Of a stretch of 64,000 bases of DNA, positions 48,058 through 56,337 are shown one piece after another. Position 1 is the stretch's first letter. Each line of letters starts with the position of its first letter. Below the pieces are notes generated by a model, which saw only the letters and a list, made by a program, of their open reading frames with translations, was not told where the DNA came from and did no database searches. Origin of the DNA: Mariniflexile sp044335535 (lineage in GTDB: Bacteria > Bacteroidota > Bacteroidia > Flavobacteriales > Flavobacteriaceae); the NCBI RefSeq assembly GCF_044335535.1, contig NZ_JBIQVZ010000005.1, positions 248,001 through 312,000 on the forward strand, written 5' to 3'. The translations under genes were made by a program, and so were the position numbers.

Positions 48058-48427
48058 GAATTATTTAGCTTCAATAATTGTTGATTGCTGTTATCATATC
48101 CATGTTTCTCTAGGTCCAGGTTTATTGGAATCTGTTTATGAGGAAATTTTATTTTCTGAATTAACAGAGCGGGGCTTTAAAGTTGAACGCCAAAAGCAAT
48201 TGCCTGTAATTTGGAAAAATAAAACATTGGACTTAGGATTTAGAACCGATTTGATTGTTGAGAATAAGGTGATTATTGAAATTAAGTCTGTTTTAGAAAT
48301 TCATCCAGTTTACCCAAAACAATTGCTGACTTATTTAAAGTTAAGTGGTTTGAAGCTAGGTCTTTTAATAAATTTCAATAGTCCATTAATAAAAACGGGA
48401 ATAACAAGAATAGTAAATGGTTTATAA
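48032..48427 (+). CDS. GxxExxY protein
   Basis: 131 residues. The name-giving motif is GLLESVY at residues 30-36, in the context SLGPGLLESVYEEIL. Further on, FRTDLIVENKVIIEIKS gives Asp73, Glu83 and Lys85, the layout of a PD-(D/E)XK nuclease-like fold. The family is widespread in Bacteroidota and its biological role is unknown. This is the only intact copy in a tandem array, flanked by a 3' remnant upstream and an internally deleted copy downstream. Confidence 0.9.
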   Translation: MDKNDACFENYLASIIVDCCYHIHVSLGPGLLESVYEEILFSELTERGFKVERQKQLPVIWKNKTLDLGFRTDLIVENKVIIEIKSVLEIHPVYPKQLLTYLKLSGLKLGLLINFNSPLIKTGITRIVNGL

Positions 48428-48597
48428 TATTTAACTGCTTTAACTTTGTGCCTTTGCGACTTTGCGAGCAATAAAAAAAACAGGTACCACACAAAAAACA
48501 ATCTGAAAACTTAAGAAACTGCGAAAAAGTATATAAGTTAGTCTCACAAAGGTGCAAAGACTCAAAGAGAAATGGATGGAAATGGTGCATGTTTTTT
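48368..48597 (+). repeat. Tandem repeat, right copy (period 540 bp)
   Basis: Second copy of the 47828-48057 segment, offset by exactly 540 bp, with scattered substitutions and no indels, consistent with unequal crossing-over or slippage between GxxExxY gene copies. Confidence 0.9.
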
Positions 48598-48691
48598 GTT
48601 TAAAATTAAGTGTTTGAAGTTGGGTCCTTTAATAAATTTAATTAGTCCATTAATAAAAAAGGGAATAACAAGAATGGTAAATGGTTTATAA
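48572..48691 (+). pseudogene. Internally deleted GxxExxY copy (39-codon mini-ORF)
   Basis: Starts MDGNGACF like the intact gene's MDKNDACF, then jumps to CLKLGPLINLISPLIKKGITRMVNGL, the intact gene's last ~25 residues. About 92 codons were lost without breaking the frame. The GLLESVY motif and nuclease-like residues are gone, so it cannot have the parent activity; whether the peptide is made is unknown. Confidence 0.75.
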
Positions 48692-48738
48692 TATTTGACC
48701 GTTACAACTCTGATCCTTAGTATCTTAGTGATATAAAA

Positions 48739-49701
48739 ATGAAATTACAAACTCAAATACCATTAACGAAACAGTCTAAAAATCTAATAGATTATCATTC
48801 TAATGTTCTTTTGTTGGGATCCTGTTTTGTGGAAAATATGGGTGAAAAATTATCATATTTCAAGTTTCAAAATAGTATCAATCCATTAGGTATCTTATTT
48901 CATCCAAAAGCTATTGAAACCTTCATTACAAAAACTATAAATAAAACGTCATACTCAGAAAAAGATATTTTTTTTTATAATGAACAATGGCATTGTTTTG
49001 ATGCGCATTCAAAACTGAGTCATCCTTCAAAAGAAGCGTTGTTACATAATTTGAATGGAGCCATCGAATCAACAAATAAACAAGTCCACGAATCAACACA
49101 TATTATAATCACATTAGGAACCGCTTGGGTATATCGATTTTTAGAGTCCAATCGACTTGTAGCCAATTGTCATAAAGTGCCACAAAAACAGTTTGCTAAA
49201 GAATTGTTATCGGTTGAAACGATTACGCAATCATTAGAAAAAATTGTAAATTCAATTAAAAGCATCAATTCCAAAGCATCTATTATTTTTACGGTATCGC
49301 CTGTACGACATATTAAAGACGGTTTTGTTGAAAACACCCAAAGCAAGGCGCATTTAATTACCGCAATTCATCAAATTATCATTAAAAAATCCTCTTTGGG
49401 AGTTTTTGGGACTTACTTTCCTTCTTTTGAAATTATGATGGATGAACTTCGAGATTATCGTTTTTATGCCGAAGATATGTTGCACCCCAATCAAACAGCC
49501 ATCAATTACATTTGGGAAAAGTTTCAAGAAGTTTGGGTTTCTTCTGAAGCAATAAAAACCATGAAATTTATAGATGAGGTTCAAAAAGAACTTCAGCATA
49601 AACCTTTCAATCCAAATTCTGAAGCACATCAAAAATTTCTTTTAGGAATTAAGGAAAAACAATTTCAACTTAAAAAAGAATACCCGCATATTAAATTCTA
49701 A
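48739..49701 (+). CDS. GSCFA domain protein
   Basis: 320 residues, no signal peptide. The domain's name-giving motif GSCFVENMGEKL lies at residues 27-38, followed by NPLGILFHP (about 48-56), TLGTAWVY and a C-terminal DMLHPNQTAINYIWEKF. GSCFA proteins are thought to have an SGNH/GDSL-hydrolase-like fold with the Ser in GSCF; substrate unknown. Monocistronic, just after the GxxExxY array. Confidence 0.9.
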   Translation: MKLQTQIPLTKQSKNLIDYHSNVLLLGSCFVENMGEKLSYFKFQNSINPLGILFHPKAIETFITKTINKTSYSEKDIFFYNEQWHCFDAHSKLSHPSKEALLHNLNGAIESTNKQVHESTHIIITLGTAWVYRFLESNRLVANCHKVPQKQFAKELLSVETITQSLEKIVNSIKSINSKASIIFTVSPVRHIKDGFVENTQSKAHLITAIHQIIIKKSSLGVFGTYFPSFEIMMDELRDYRFYAEDMLHPNQTAINYIWEKFQEVWVSSEAIKTMKFIDEVQKELQHKPFNPNSEAHQKFLLGIKEKQFQLKKEYPHIKF

Positions 49702-49756
49702 CGTGAGTCTATGTAAATTTTAACGAAGTTAGATGTTAAAAGTACAATATTAGAAA

Positions 49757-49781
49757 TTCAAAGTTCAAAGTTCAAAGTTCA
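49757..49781. repeat. Short tandem repeat (TTCAAAG units)
   Basis: Three and a half copies of the 7-bp unit TTCAAAG in the gap between the GSCFA gene and the AraC-type regulator. The rest of this 267-bp gap shows no gene. Confidence 0.75.
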
Positions 49782-49968
49782 GAGTTTGATGTGCCGATGA
49801 AGTTTGTGATATACAATTCAACGATTACACGGTTAAACAGTTAAAAGTTACAGGGTATGTTTAGCAACCTGAACTAAGGTTTTGTAAAGATGTCGTTTTT
49901 TTTGATTTAACTGTTTAAACACTTGGATATCAGATTACATCATATCAAACTCGCATTTGTAAGCTAAA

Positions 49969-51147
49969 TTAAGGTTTTATAGACTTTATGTAATCTTGTG
50001 GCGAATACGATGTTACTTTTTTAAAGGCACTAAAAAAGGGATTGTATGAAGCAAAACCTGTTTTGTAGGCCAAAGACTCCAAAGTGTTGGTTTTTAAATA
50101 ACCCTGTTCTATTAAATAGATACTGTCTTTTATTCTAGAATGCATGCGGTACTCAGAAAAAGAGATACTGGAGTGGTATTTAAACAAATAAACAATATGG
50201 CTTGTTGGTACACCTAATTTATTGGCAATATCTGTAGGGGATGCTTTTGGATTTCTAAAAATATGTTCCTCAATACTTAACCTGTCAACTTCTTGCGTGT
50301 AACTAACAATGTTAGACATCATTTTTTCTTGTAGTTTTAAATCTTGGTCGTTTTTTTGGTTGCTTATTTCTAAAACCCAATGGTCACTTTTTAATAATGG
50401 CGTTTGTTTGCTGTCTTCAATGGGCGAACTGAACTTCAATATTTTTTTATTAAGAATAGGAAGCCCGTATAAAATTTCTGGAGCGGTTAAAATTTTAAAA
50501 TAGATAAATAACCAATACAAGAGTAGCAATACTGCCATAGATTTTCCAGAAAGACTGGATTTTGAGCATACTTCAGCATAAATGGAGGCTAATAGCGTAA
50601 TTGAAGCTAATAAGTTTTGGGTAAATAGATAAATGGTCCAGTTTTTTACTAACCTAAACTGTGTATTATTTATAAGAAGGTCTTTTTTAAACCAAATGTT
50701 TTTACTTAAAAGCCTAACGATTAGTATTAAATAGAAAAGAATAAAGATTCCTATAAGACTAAAATTGATTATGGGAAGAAATTGAAATATAGAACTTTCA
50801 GTAATGTAAGGGTTGGTGTTTATAAAATATAGAAAGCCAATAAAAATTAAGTGTTTTAAGCTTCTAAGGTCATATGTTTTGTTTTGAAGCACCAAATTTT
50901 TGTAATACAAATAAAAACTTGGTACAACAATGAGATAGTATATGGAATATATGCCTCTATCGGGAGTAAAATAGTCTTGCAAGCCTAACACATAACTTCC
51001 ATGAATTAAAAAACGAATGGAAATTATGGTAATGACTAATAATAAGAATGCATTATAAAACGGATTGGACCTATAAGAAGTTATCATTATGGCTATGGTC
51101 ACTATGCCAACTATGCCAGTGAATAAAAATAAAAATGATTCTATCAC
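49969..51147 (-). CDS. AraC-family regulator with seven-helix membrane domain
   Basis: 392 residues with a GTG start (the preceding codon is a stop, and no ATG lies near). The N-terminal ~235 residues form seven membrane helices, then a linker and a C-terminal AraC helix-turn-helix pair (NPKASPTDIANKLGVPTSHIVYLF; TLESLAYKTGFASYNPFFSAFKKVTSYSPQDY). This architecture suggests a membrane-bound transcription factor. Targets unknown. The nearest candidate is the divergent surface cluster starting at 51649, separated by a 501-bp gap. Confidence 0.9.
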   Translation of the reverse strand: MIESFLFLFTGIVGIVTIAIMITSYRSNPFYNAFLLLVITIISIRFLIHGSYVLGLQDYFTPDRGIYSIYYLIVVPSFYLYYKNLVLQNKTYDLRSLKHLIFIGFLYFINTNPYITESSIFQFLPIINFSLIGIFILFYLILIVRLLSKNIWFKKDLLINNTQFRLVKNWTIYLFTQNLLASITLLASIYAEVCSKSSLSGKSMAVLLLLYWLFIYFKILTAPEILYGLPILNKKILKFSSPIEDSKQTPLLKSDHWVLEISNQKNDQDLKLQEKMMSNIVSYTQEVDRLSIEEHIFRNPKASPTDIANKLGVPTSHIVYLFKYHSSISFSEYRMHSRIKDSIYLIEQGYLKTNTLESLAYKTGFASYNPFFSAFKKVTSYSPQDYIKSIKP

Positions 51148-51203
51148 TTAATACGAGGGAATTTATTTGCAATAATAGCAAATTAACAGATGTTTTTATT
51201 GTT

Positions 51204-51363
51204 GAACTCATTTAAACTTTTTCAATTGGCTAAAAAATTGTCCTTTTGCTCCCATTCTTTATCTTTTTTTCCTTCCGTAGCCCTGCTATGCAACTCAAAA
51301 AAGCCTTCAAATGGACACAAAATGAATAATTTTCGCTGCAATCCAAAAAGTTTAAATGAGTTC
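51204..51363. repeat. MITE-like element, 160-bp copy with perfect ends
   Basis: Perfect 19-bp terminal inverted repeats (GAACTCATTTAAACTTTTT and its complement at 51345-51363). Internal sequence is related to the 2069-2470 copy (CAATTGGCTAAAAAAT; TTTCCTTCCGTAG; AACTCAAAAAAGCCTTC). It lies between the AraC-type gene and the surface cluster, with no transposase and no reading frame of note. Confidence 0.8.
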
Positions 51364-51464
51364 ATAAAAATGATGAAATAAAATAGTTTGTTAGGCTTTG
51401 TTTGGAAAACAGACAGTTAAATTCTCTATTATCTTACGATTTTATATGCATTTTTTTCTTACTG

Positions 51465-51590
51465 ATTTGCTTAAATCGTTATTGTTTTAATAAAAAAATC
51501 GATAAAAAGACTTGTTTTTAAGACGAAATGCATTTTTATGATTATGTTTACATTATTGTTAATGATAATCATGCGGTTGTTTTTAGCAAT
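51465..51590. repeat. Upstream region shared with the 58.7-kb non-coding region
   Basis: ACTGATTTGCTTAAAT..TTATTG and, about 70 bp later, TTTTTATG followed by TTTACATT, recur in order at 58739-58836. It lies 60-180 bp upstream of the surface cluster and may be a common control region. Confidence 0.45.
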
Positions 51591-51648
51591 GATTAAGAAT
51601 ATCATTTTCAATTTGAGCTAATATTTACCCAAATACTTAACCTTTATT

Positions 51649-52152
51649 ATGAAACGATTTCTATTAATATGCTTATGTTGTGTTTGTCAACTACAACTTT
51701 TATCACAATCAAATTTAGTAAGGTCTACAATCGGTGCATCAGGAGCTTCCAATATTATTGTACAAGGTAGTGATACTTATATTGTTCAACAAAGTGTTGG
51801 TCAGCCAAGTGTTATTGGAACTTATACAAATAGTGCAGGTTATAGTATTCGACAAGGATTTATTCAGCCCAATGTTTTATCTAAAATTGTAGATAAGCAT
51901 ACACCTTTAAATCTTCAGTTAAATGTTTATCCAAATCCTTTTGATGAACAGATTTCATTGGTTTTTAAAGAAATAATTAAAGGTGAAATAAAGGTAACGG
52001 TTTATAACATACTTGGAGTACAAGTATTTGTTAGTAGCTATAAATCTAAAGAGCAAATTGATGTAAGATTGAATATGTTGTCTTCGGGAGAATATATTCT
52101 CAAGGCTGTAGCTAATAAAAAGCAATTTATAGAAAAAATTATAAAAAAATAA
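51649..52152 (+). CDS. Small T9SS cargo protein with type A sorting domain
   Basis: 167 residues: signal peptide (1-20, LLSQ), a ~60-residue region (STIGASGASNIIVQGSDTY; QSVGQPSVIGTY ... IRQGFIQPNV) common at the start of Flavobacteriia surface proteins, and a C-terminal T9SS type A domain (LNVYPNPFDEQISLVF ... LSSGEYILKAVANKKQFIEKIIKK). Beyond the targeting parts there is little sequence left for an enzyme, so it may be a structural or docking protein. First gene of the 51.6-58.4 kb surface cluster; the next starts 20 bp on. Confidence 0.85.
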   Translation: MKRFLLICLCCVCQLQLLSQSNLVRSTIGASGASNIIVQGSDTYIVQQSVGQPSVIGTYTNSAGYSIRQGFIQPNVLSKIVDKHTPLNLQLNVYPNPFDEQISLVFKEIIKGEIKVTVYNILGVQVFVSSYKSKEQIDVRLNMLSSGEYILKAVANKKQFIEKIIKK

Positions 52153-52171
52153 CCAAACGAACCTAATCAAA

Positions 52172-52819
52172 ATGAATGTTAAAAAAACTACTCAACTATT
52201 ACTGCTCTTTATTGTAACAACAATAGCATCGGCACAAGAGCTCTATTTAGAAACAGGAAAAATATCTTCCTCATTTGATTATAGGGATTCTTCAGGAGCA
52301 AGATTAGACAACTTACAAGCTACAACTAATGGCTTTATGGCGATGGGTTATAGAACCAAGGTGTTTAATGAAAAAATAAAGGCGGCTTTAGGTGTTGCTT
52401 ATACTGGGTATGGTGCCATCGGAAGTGACGATGCCATTGAGGGTATCATGGCATGGCATGCTAATTATTTAGAATTTAGCTTTGGTCTAGATTATAAATT
52501 ATTTCATATTAATAAAGCAGAATTCTATGCCAAAGGGGGCATAGCCAACGGGTTTTTAATTGAAGGATACCAAAGTTTAAACAATAAAATTATCAATCTT
52601 AAAAAAACGGATGATTTTAATAAGACCATGGTAAGCTTTAAGGCTGGTGCAGGTATTTTATATCCCGTTTCAAATAACATATCTTTTTATATGCAATATT
52701 TCTATGGAAAGAGTTTAGATCAAACGAATAGAGGAGATGATGAATCTTTAAAAATTAAAAGTCATAGTGTGGGTTTTGGAGTGTTAATTAAACTGTTCAA
52801 AACGAATACTACATCTTAA
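52172..52819 (+). CDS. Predicted outer-membrane beta-barrel protein
   Basis: 215 residues: signal peptide (1-21, ASAQ), then alternating amphipathic strands (ELYLETGKISSSFDYRD; FMAMGYRTKVFNEKIKAALGVAYTGYG; LEFSFGLDYKLFHI; ISFYMQYFYGKSL; SHSVGFGVLIKLF) as in 8-stranded outer-membrane barrels. No named family recognised. Placed between the small cargo protein and the fibre gene, it could anchor or export them; that is inference. Confidence 0.75.
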   Translation: MNVKKTTQLLLLFIVTTIASAQELYLETGKISSSFDYRDSSGARLDNLQATTNGFMAMGYRTKVFNEKIKAALGVAYTGYGAIGSDDAIEGIMAWHANYLEFSFGLDYKLFHINKAEFYAKGGIANGFLIEGYQSLNNKIINLKKTDDFNKTMVSFKAGAGILYPVSNNISFYMQYFYGKSLDQTNRGDDESLKIKSHSVGFGVLIKLFKTNTTS

Positions 52820-52888
52820 GGTTTATAATGAACCAATAATGGTACAATTCAATTAAACCTCAAGTTATAAAAAACTAACCGATATCTT

Positions 52889-55800
52889 ATGAAAAAAACA
52901 CTACAATTACTCTTGTTGATCCTAGTTGGGTTTCAAGGTTTTTCGCAAACGGCTGGAATTAGTTACCAAGCCGTCATTTTAAATCGAAATACCAAAGAGC
53001 TTCCAGGAGCAAATGCCCAAACCAATATTTTAGCCAACAGTAAAATTTTTGTGCAGTTTACGATTATTGATGATTTTAACAACCAAGAATATCAAGAATA
53101 CCATCAAACAACCACAGATATCTATGGCATGGTAAATCTACTTATAGGACATGGTACAAAAAAAGGTTCTAATAACTTTGAAGATGTTAGTTGGAACGGT
53201 TTTTCAAAAAAGTTGAAAGTAGACATTGATTTTTCGGGAAAAGGTAATGCCTACACACTGTTAAGTGAGCAAGAATTAACCTTCATGCCGCAACCAGCTC
53301 TTGTAGAAGATGTAGAAGCAATCCTTAAAAATGCAGAAGATATTATAGATGAACAGAATAGAGCAATTTTAGCGGAGTCATTTTTACAAGTAGCAATAGA
53401 TGAAAACAAAACAAGCGCTGAAGCAGCCATAGCTATAAATTCTAATGCCTTAGCTGCAGAAGTAATGAGAGCCACTAATGCAGAAGCAGCTATAGACAGT
53501 AAGTTGGTTACGGAAGTTAGTAACCTTACAATTGCTAATGCCACTTTACAAACAAATATTGATGTAGTTCAGTCAGACGTAGATGCGAACGAAACAGCAG
53601 CAAACAATGCCATAGCGGCGGTGCAAACGGACGTAGATGCAAACGAAGCCGCTTCAAATACGGCCGATGCTACTTTGCAAACGAACATTAATGCGGTACA
53701 GTCCGATGTCAATGCCAACGAAACAGCAGCAAACAATGCCATAGCGGCGGTGCAAACAGACGTGGATGCCAATGAAGGCACAAGCTTGGCAGCGGATATA
53801 GTTTTACAAACAAATATCAATGCGGTTCAATCCGATGTTGATGCTAATGAGACAGCTTCAAATACGGCCGATGCTACTTTACAAACGAATATCAATGTGG
53901 TACAGGCTGATGTGGATGCCAATGAAACAGCCGTTAACACGGCCATTGCCACTGTTCAGTCAGACGTAGATGCAAACGAAACAGCAGCAAACAATGCCAT
54001 AGCGGCGGTGCAAACGGACGTTGATGCAAACGAAGCCGCTTCAAGTGCCGCAGACGCAACTTTGCAAACGAATATCAATGCGGTACAGGCTGATGTCGAT
54101 GCCAATGAAACAGCCGCTAACACGGCCATTGCCACTGTTCAATTAGACGTAGATACTAATGAAGCCGCAAGTTTAACCGCAGATACAGTTTTACAAACAA
54201 ATATCAATGCGGTTCAATCCGATGTTGATGCTAATGAGACAGCTTCAAATACGGCCGATGCTGCTTTGCAAACGAATATCAATGCGGTACAGGCTGATAT
54301 CGATGCCAACGAAACAGCCGCTAACACGGCCATTGCCGCTGTTCAGTCAGACGTAGATGCAAACGAAACAGCAGCAAACAATGCCATAGCGGCGGTGCAA
54401 ACGGACGTTGATGCAAACGAAGCCGCTTCAAATACGGCAGATACAGTTTTGCAAACAAATATCAATGCGGTTCAATCCGATGTTGATGCTAATGAGACAG
54501 CTTCAAATACGGCCGATGCTACTTTACAAACGAATATCAATGCTGTACAGGCTGATGTCGATGCCAACGAAACAGCCGCTAACACGGCCATTGCCGCTGT
54601 TCAGTCAGACGTTGATGCAAACGAAACAGCAGCAAACAATGCCATAGCGGCGGTGCAAACGGACGTGGATGCCAATGAAGCCACAAGCTTGGCAGCAGAT
54701 ACGGTTTTGCAAACGAATATCAATACGGTTCAGGCCGATGTTGATGCTAATGAAACTGCTACTAATAATGCTTTGGCTTTAAAGGCGAATATCGCCTCCC
54801 CAACATTTACAGGTACTGTTTCGGGAATCGATAAAACGATGGTAGGTTTAGGCAATGTGGACAATACCAGCGATGCCAATAAACCGGTTTCAACGGCGAC
54901 CCAAACGGCTTTGGATTTAAAGGTGGATAAAGTTACTGGGGAGCGTCTTATTAATGCCGCTGAAATCACCAAACTTTCCAATCAATCGGGAACCAATACA
55001 GGCGACCAGGATTTGAGCAGCTATGCTACAAACTCGAATTTGGCTTTAAAGGCGAATATTGCCTCCCCAACCTTTACGGGTACTGTTTCTGGAATTGATA
55101 AAACGATGGTCGGGTTGGGCAATGTGGACAACACCAGTGATGCCAATAAACCAGTTTCAACGGCGACCCAAACGGCTTTGGATTTAAAGGTGGATAAAGT
55201 TACTGGGGAGCGTCTTATTAATGCCGCTGAAATCACCAAACTTTCCAATCAATCGGGAACCAATACTGGCGATCAGGATTTGAGCAGCTATGCTACAAAC
55301 TCGAATTTGGCTTTAAAGGCAGACATCGCTTCCCCAACCTTTACGGGCACTGTATCAGGGATAAGTGCTACGATGGTCGGATTGGGCAATGTGGACAATA
55401 CCAGTGATGCCAATAAACCAGTTTCAACGGCGACCCAAACGGCATTAGATTTAAAAGCGCCTTTAGCTTCACCAATGTTAACGGGAACGCCATTGGCGCC
55501 TACTGCCACAGCAGGAACCAGTACGACACAGATAGCAACAACTGCATTTGTAACAGGTGCTATCACAACTGCTAGCACACCGGATGCAAGTGCAACGGTA
55601 AAAGGGAAGATTCAATTAGCGGGTGATTTGTCAGGAACGGCTGCCTTACCATCAATAGCTAATGATGCCGTAACTTCTGCAAAAATAGCTGATGGAACCA
55701 TTGTAAATGCAGATATTAATGCTTCGGCAGCCATAGCTTTTTCTAAATTGAATATATCAAAATCGGACATCGAAGGATTGGGTATTCCAGGAGAAGATAC

Positions 55801-56320
55801 AGATACAACGTATAGTGCAGGAACAGGACTTACTTTGATTGGTACAACATTGTCAATTGATTCTAACGTTGTAACAAGTAATTATTTAGGTGCAATAACG
55901 ACTACGGGCTTCATTAAGTCTGGAGGAACAGCTTCTCAATTCTTGAAAGCAGATGGATCGGTTGATGCAACTTCATATGCACCATTAGCTTCTCCAACCT
56001 TTACTGGAACACCATTAGCACCAACAGCAACAACAGGAACGAATACCACTCAACTAGCAACTACCGCTTTTGTGACGACTGCAATTTCTAATACCATGAG
56101 AGAAGTAGCCGATGAATTTACAGCAACAGCATCTCAAACTAGTTTTACTTTAACACAAACTCCATCAGTTAATAGTAAGGTTAAAATGTTTGTAAATGGA
56201 ATTAGAATAAGTAATACTGCTTACAGTGTGAGTGGGACCGCTTTAACTTACATGCCGGCAAATAATGGAGGATATAATCTATCTTTAAATGATAGAATTC
56301 AATTTGACTATTACTATTAA
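52889..56320 (+). CDS. Long fibre-like surface protein with phage tail-fibre-type repeats
   Basis: 1143 residues: signal peptide (1-19, GFSQ), an N-terminal globular domain of ~130 residues (GISYQAVILNRNTKELPGAN; MVNLLIGHG) common to Flavobacteriia surface proteins, then about 400 residues of coiled-coil repeats built on VQxDVDANExA (about 225-630). Two and a half 89-residue modules follow (SPTFTGTVSGIDKTMVGLGN, VDNTSDANKPVSTATQTALD), then APLASPTFTGTPLAPTATTG-type motifs, familiar from phage tail fibres, and a C-terminal ~50-residue domain (VKMFVNGIRISNTAYSV). There is no T9SS C-terminal domain. Probably a trimeric, rod-like adhesin. The 51.6-58.4 kb context suggests a surface fibre complex. 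Confidence 0.85.
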   Translation: MKKTLQLLLLILVGFQGFSQTAGISYQAVILNRNTKELPGANAQTNILANSKIFVQFTIIDDFNNQEYQEYHQTTTDIYGMVNLLIGHGTKKGSNNFEDVSWNGFSKKLKVDIDFSGKGNAYTLLSEQELTFMPQPALVEDVEAILKNAEDIIDEQNRAILAESFLQVAIDENKTSAEAAIAINSNALAAEVMRATNAEAAIDSKLVTEVSNLTIANATLQTNIDVVQSDVDANETAANNAIAAVQTDVDANEAASNTADATLQTNINAVQSDVNANETAANNAIAAVQTDVDANEGTSLAADIVLQTNINAVQSDVDANETASNTADATLQTNINVVQADVDANETAVNTAIATVQSDVDANETAANNAIAAVQTDVDANEAASSAADATLQTNINAVQADVDANETAANTAIATVQLDVDTNEAASLTADTVLQTNINAVQSDVDANETASNTADAALQTNINAVQADIDANETAANTAIAAVQSDVDANETAANNAIAAVQTDVDANEAASNTADTVLQTNINAVQSDVDANETASNTADATLQTNINAVQADVDANETAANTAIAAVQSDVDANETAANNAIAAVQTDVDANEATSLAADTVLQTNINTVQADVDANETATNNALALKANIASPTFTGTVSGIDKTMVGLGNVDNTSDANKPVSTATQTALDLKVDKVTGERLINAAEITKLSNQSGTNTGDQDLSSYATNSNLALKANIASPTFTGTVSGIDKTMVGLGNVDNTSDANKPVSTATQTALDLKVDKVTGERLINAAEITKLSNQSGTNTGDQDLSSYATNSNLALKADIASPTFTGTVSGISATMVGLGNVDNTSDANKPVSTATQTALDLKAPLASPMLTGTPLAPTATAGTSTTQIATTAFVTGAITTASTPDASATVKGKIQLAGDLSGTAALPSIANDAVTSAKIADGTIVNADINASAAIAFSKLNISKSDIEGLGIPGEDTDTTYSAGTGLTLIGTTLSIDSNVVTSNYLGAITTTGFIKSGGTASQFLKADGSVDATSYAPLASPTFTGTPLAPTATTGTNTTQLATTAFVTTAISNTMREVADEFTATASQTSFTLTQTPSVNSKVKMFVNGIRISNTAYSVSGTALTYMPANNGGYNLSLNDRIQFDYYY
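53560..54770 (+). repeat. Coiled-coil-encoding DNA repeats
   Basis: More than 20 degenerate units of about 48-60 bp around the motif for VQ-S/T/A-DVDANE, with longer blocks nearly identical at DNA level (for example GCAGCAAACAATGCCATAGC recurs at least four times). In frame throughout; length variation by recombination is expected. Confidence 0.9.
54781..55460 (+). repeat. 267-bp tandem repeats (tail-fibre-type module)
   Basis: Unit starts at 54781, 55048 and 55315, spaced by exactly 267 bp (89 codons). The first two are nearly identical; the third is truncated and diverges after about 140 bp. Confidence 0.92.
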
Positions 56321-56337
56321 AAACAATAGAACTTTCT

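Noticed and set aside
47828..48597. TTTGCG-rich repeats considered as CRISPR or replication origin boxes
   Set aside because: Only two long copies, carrying gene ends; no regular spacers and no DnaA-box cluster.
53560..55460. Repeat array considered as CRISPR
   Set aside because: Repeats are in frame, unequal in length and without unique spacers of constant size; no cas genes are nearby.
53569..55578. Series of antisense frames with recurring sequence in the fibre gene
   Set aside because: They recur only because the sense-strand repeats do; the sense frame is continuous with a signal peptide.
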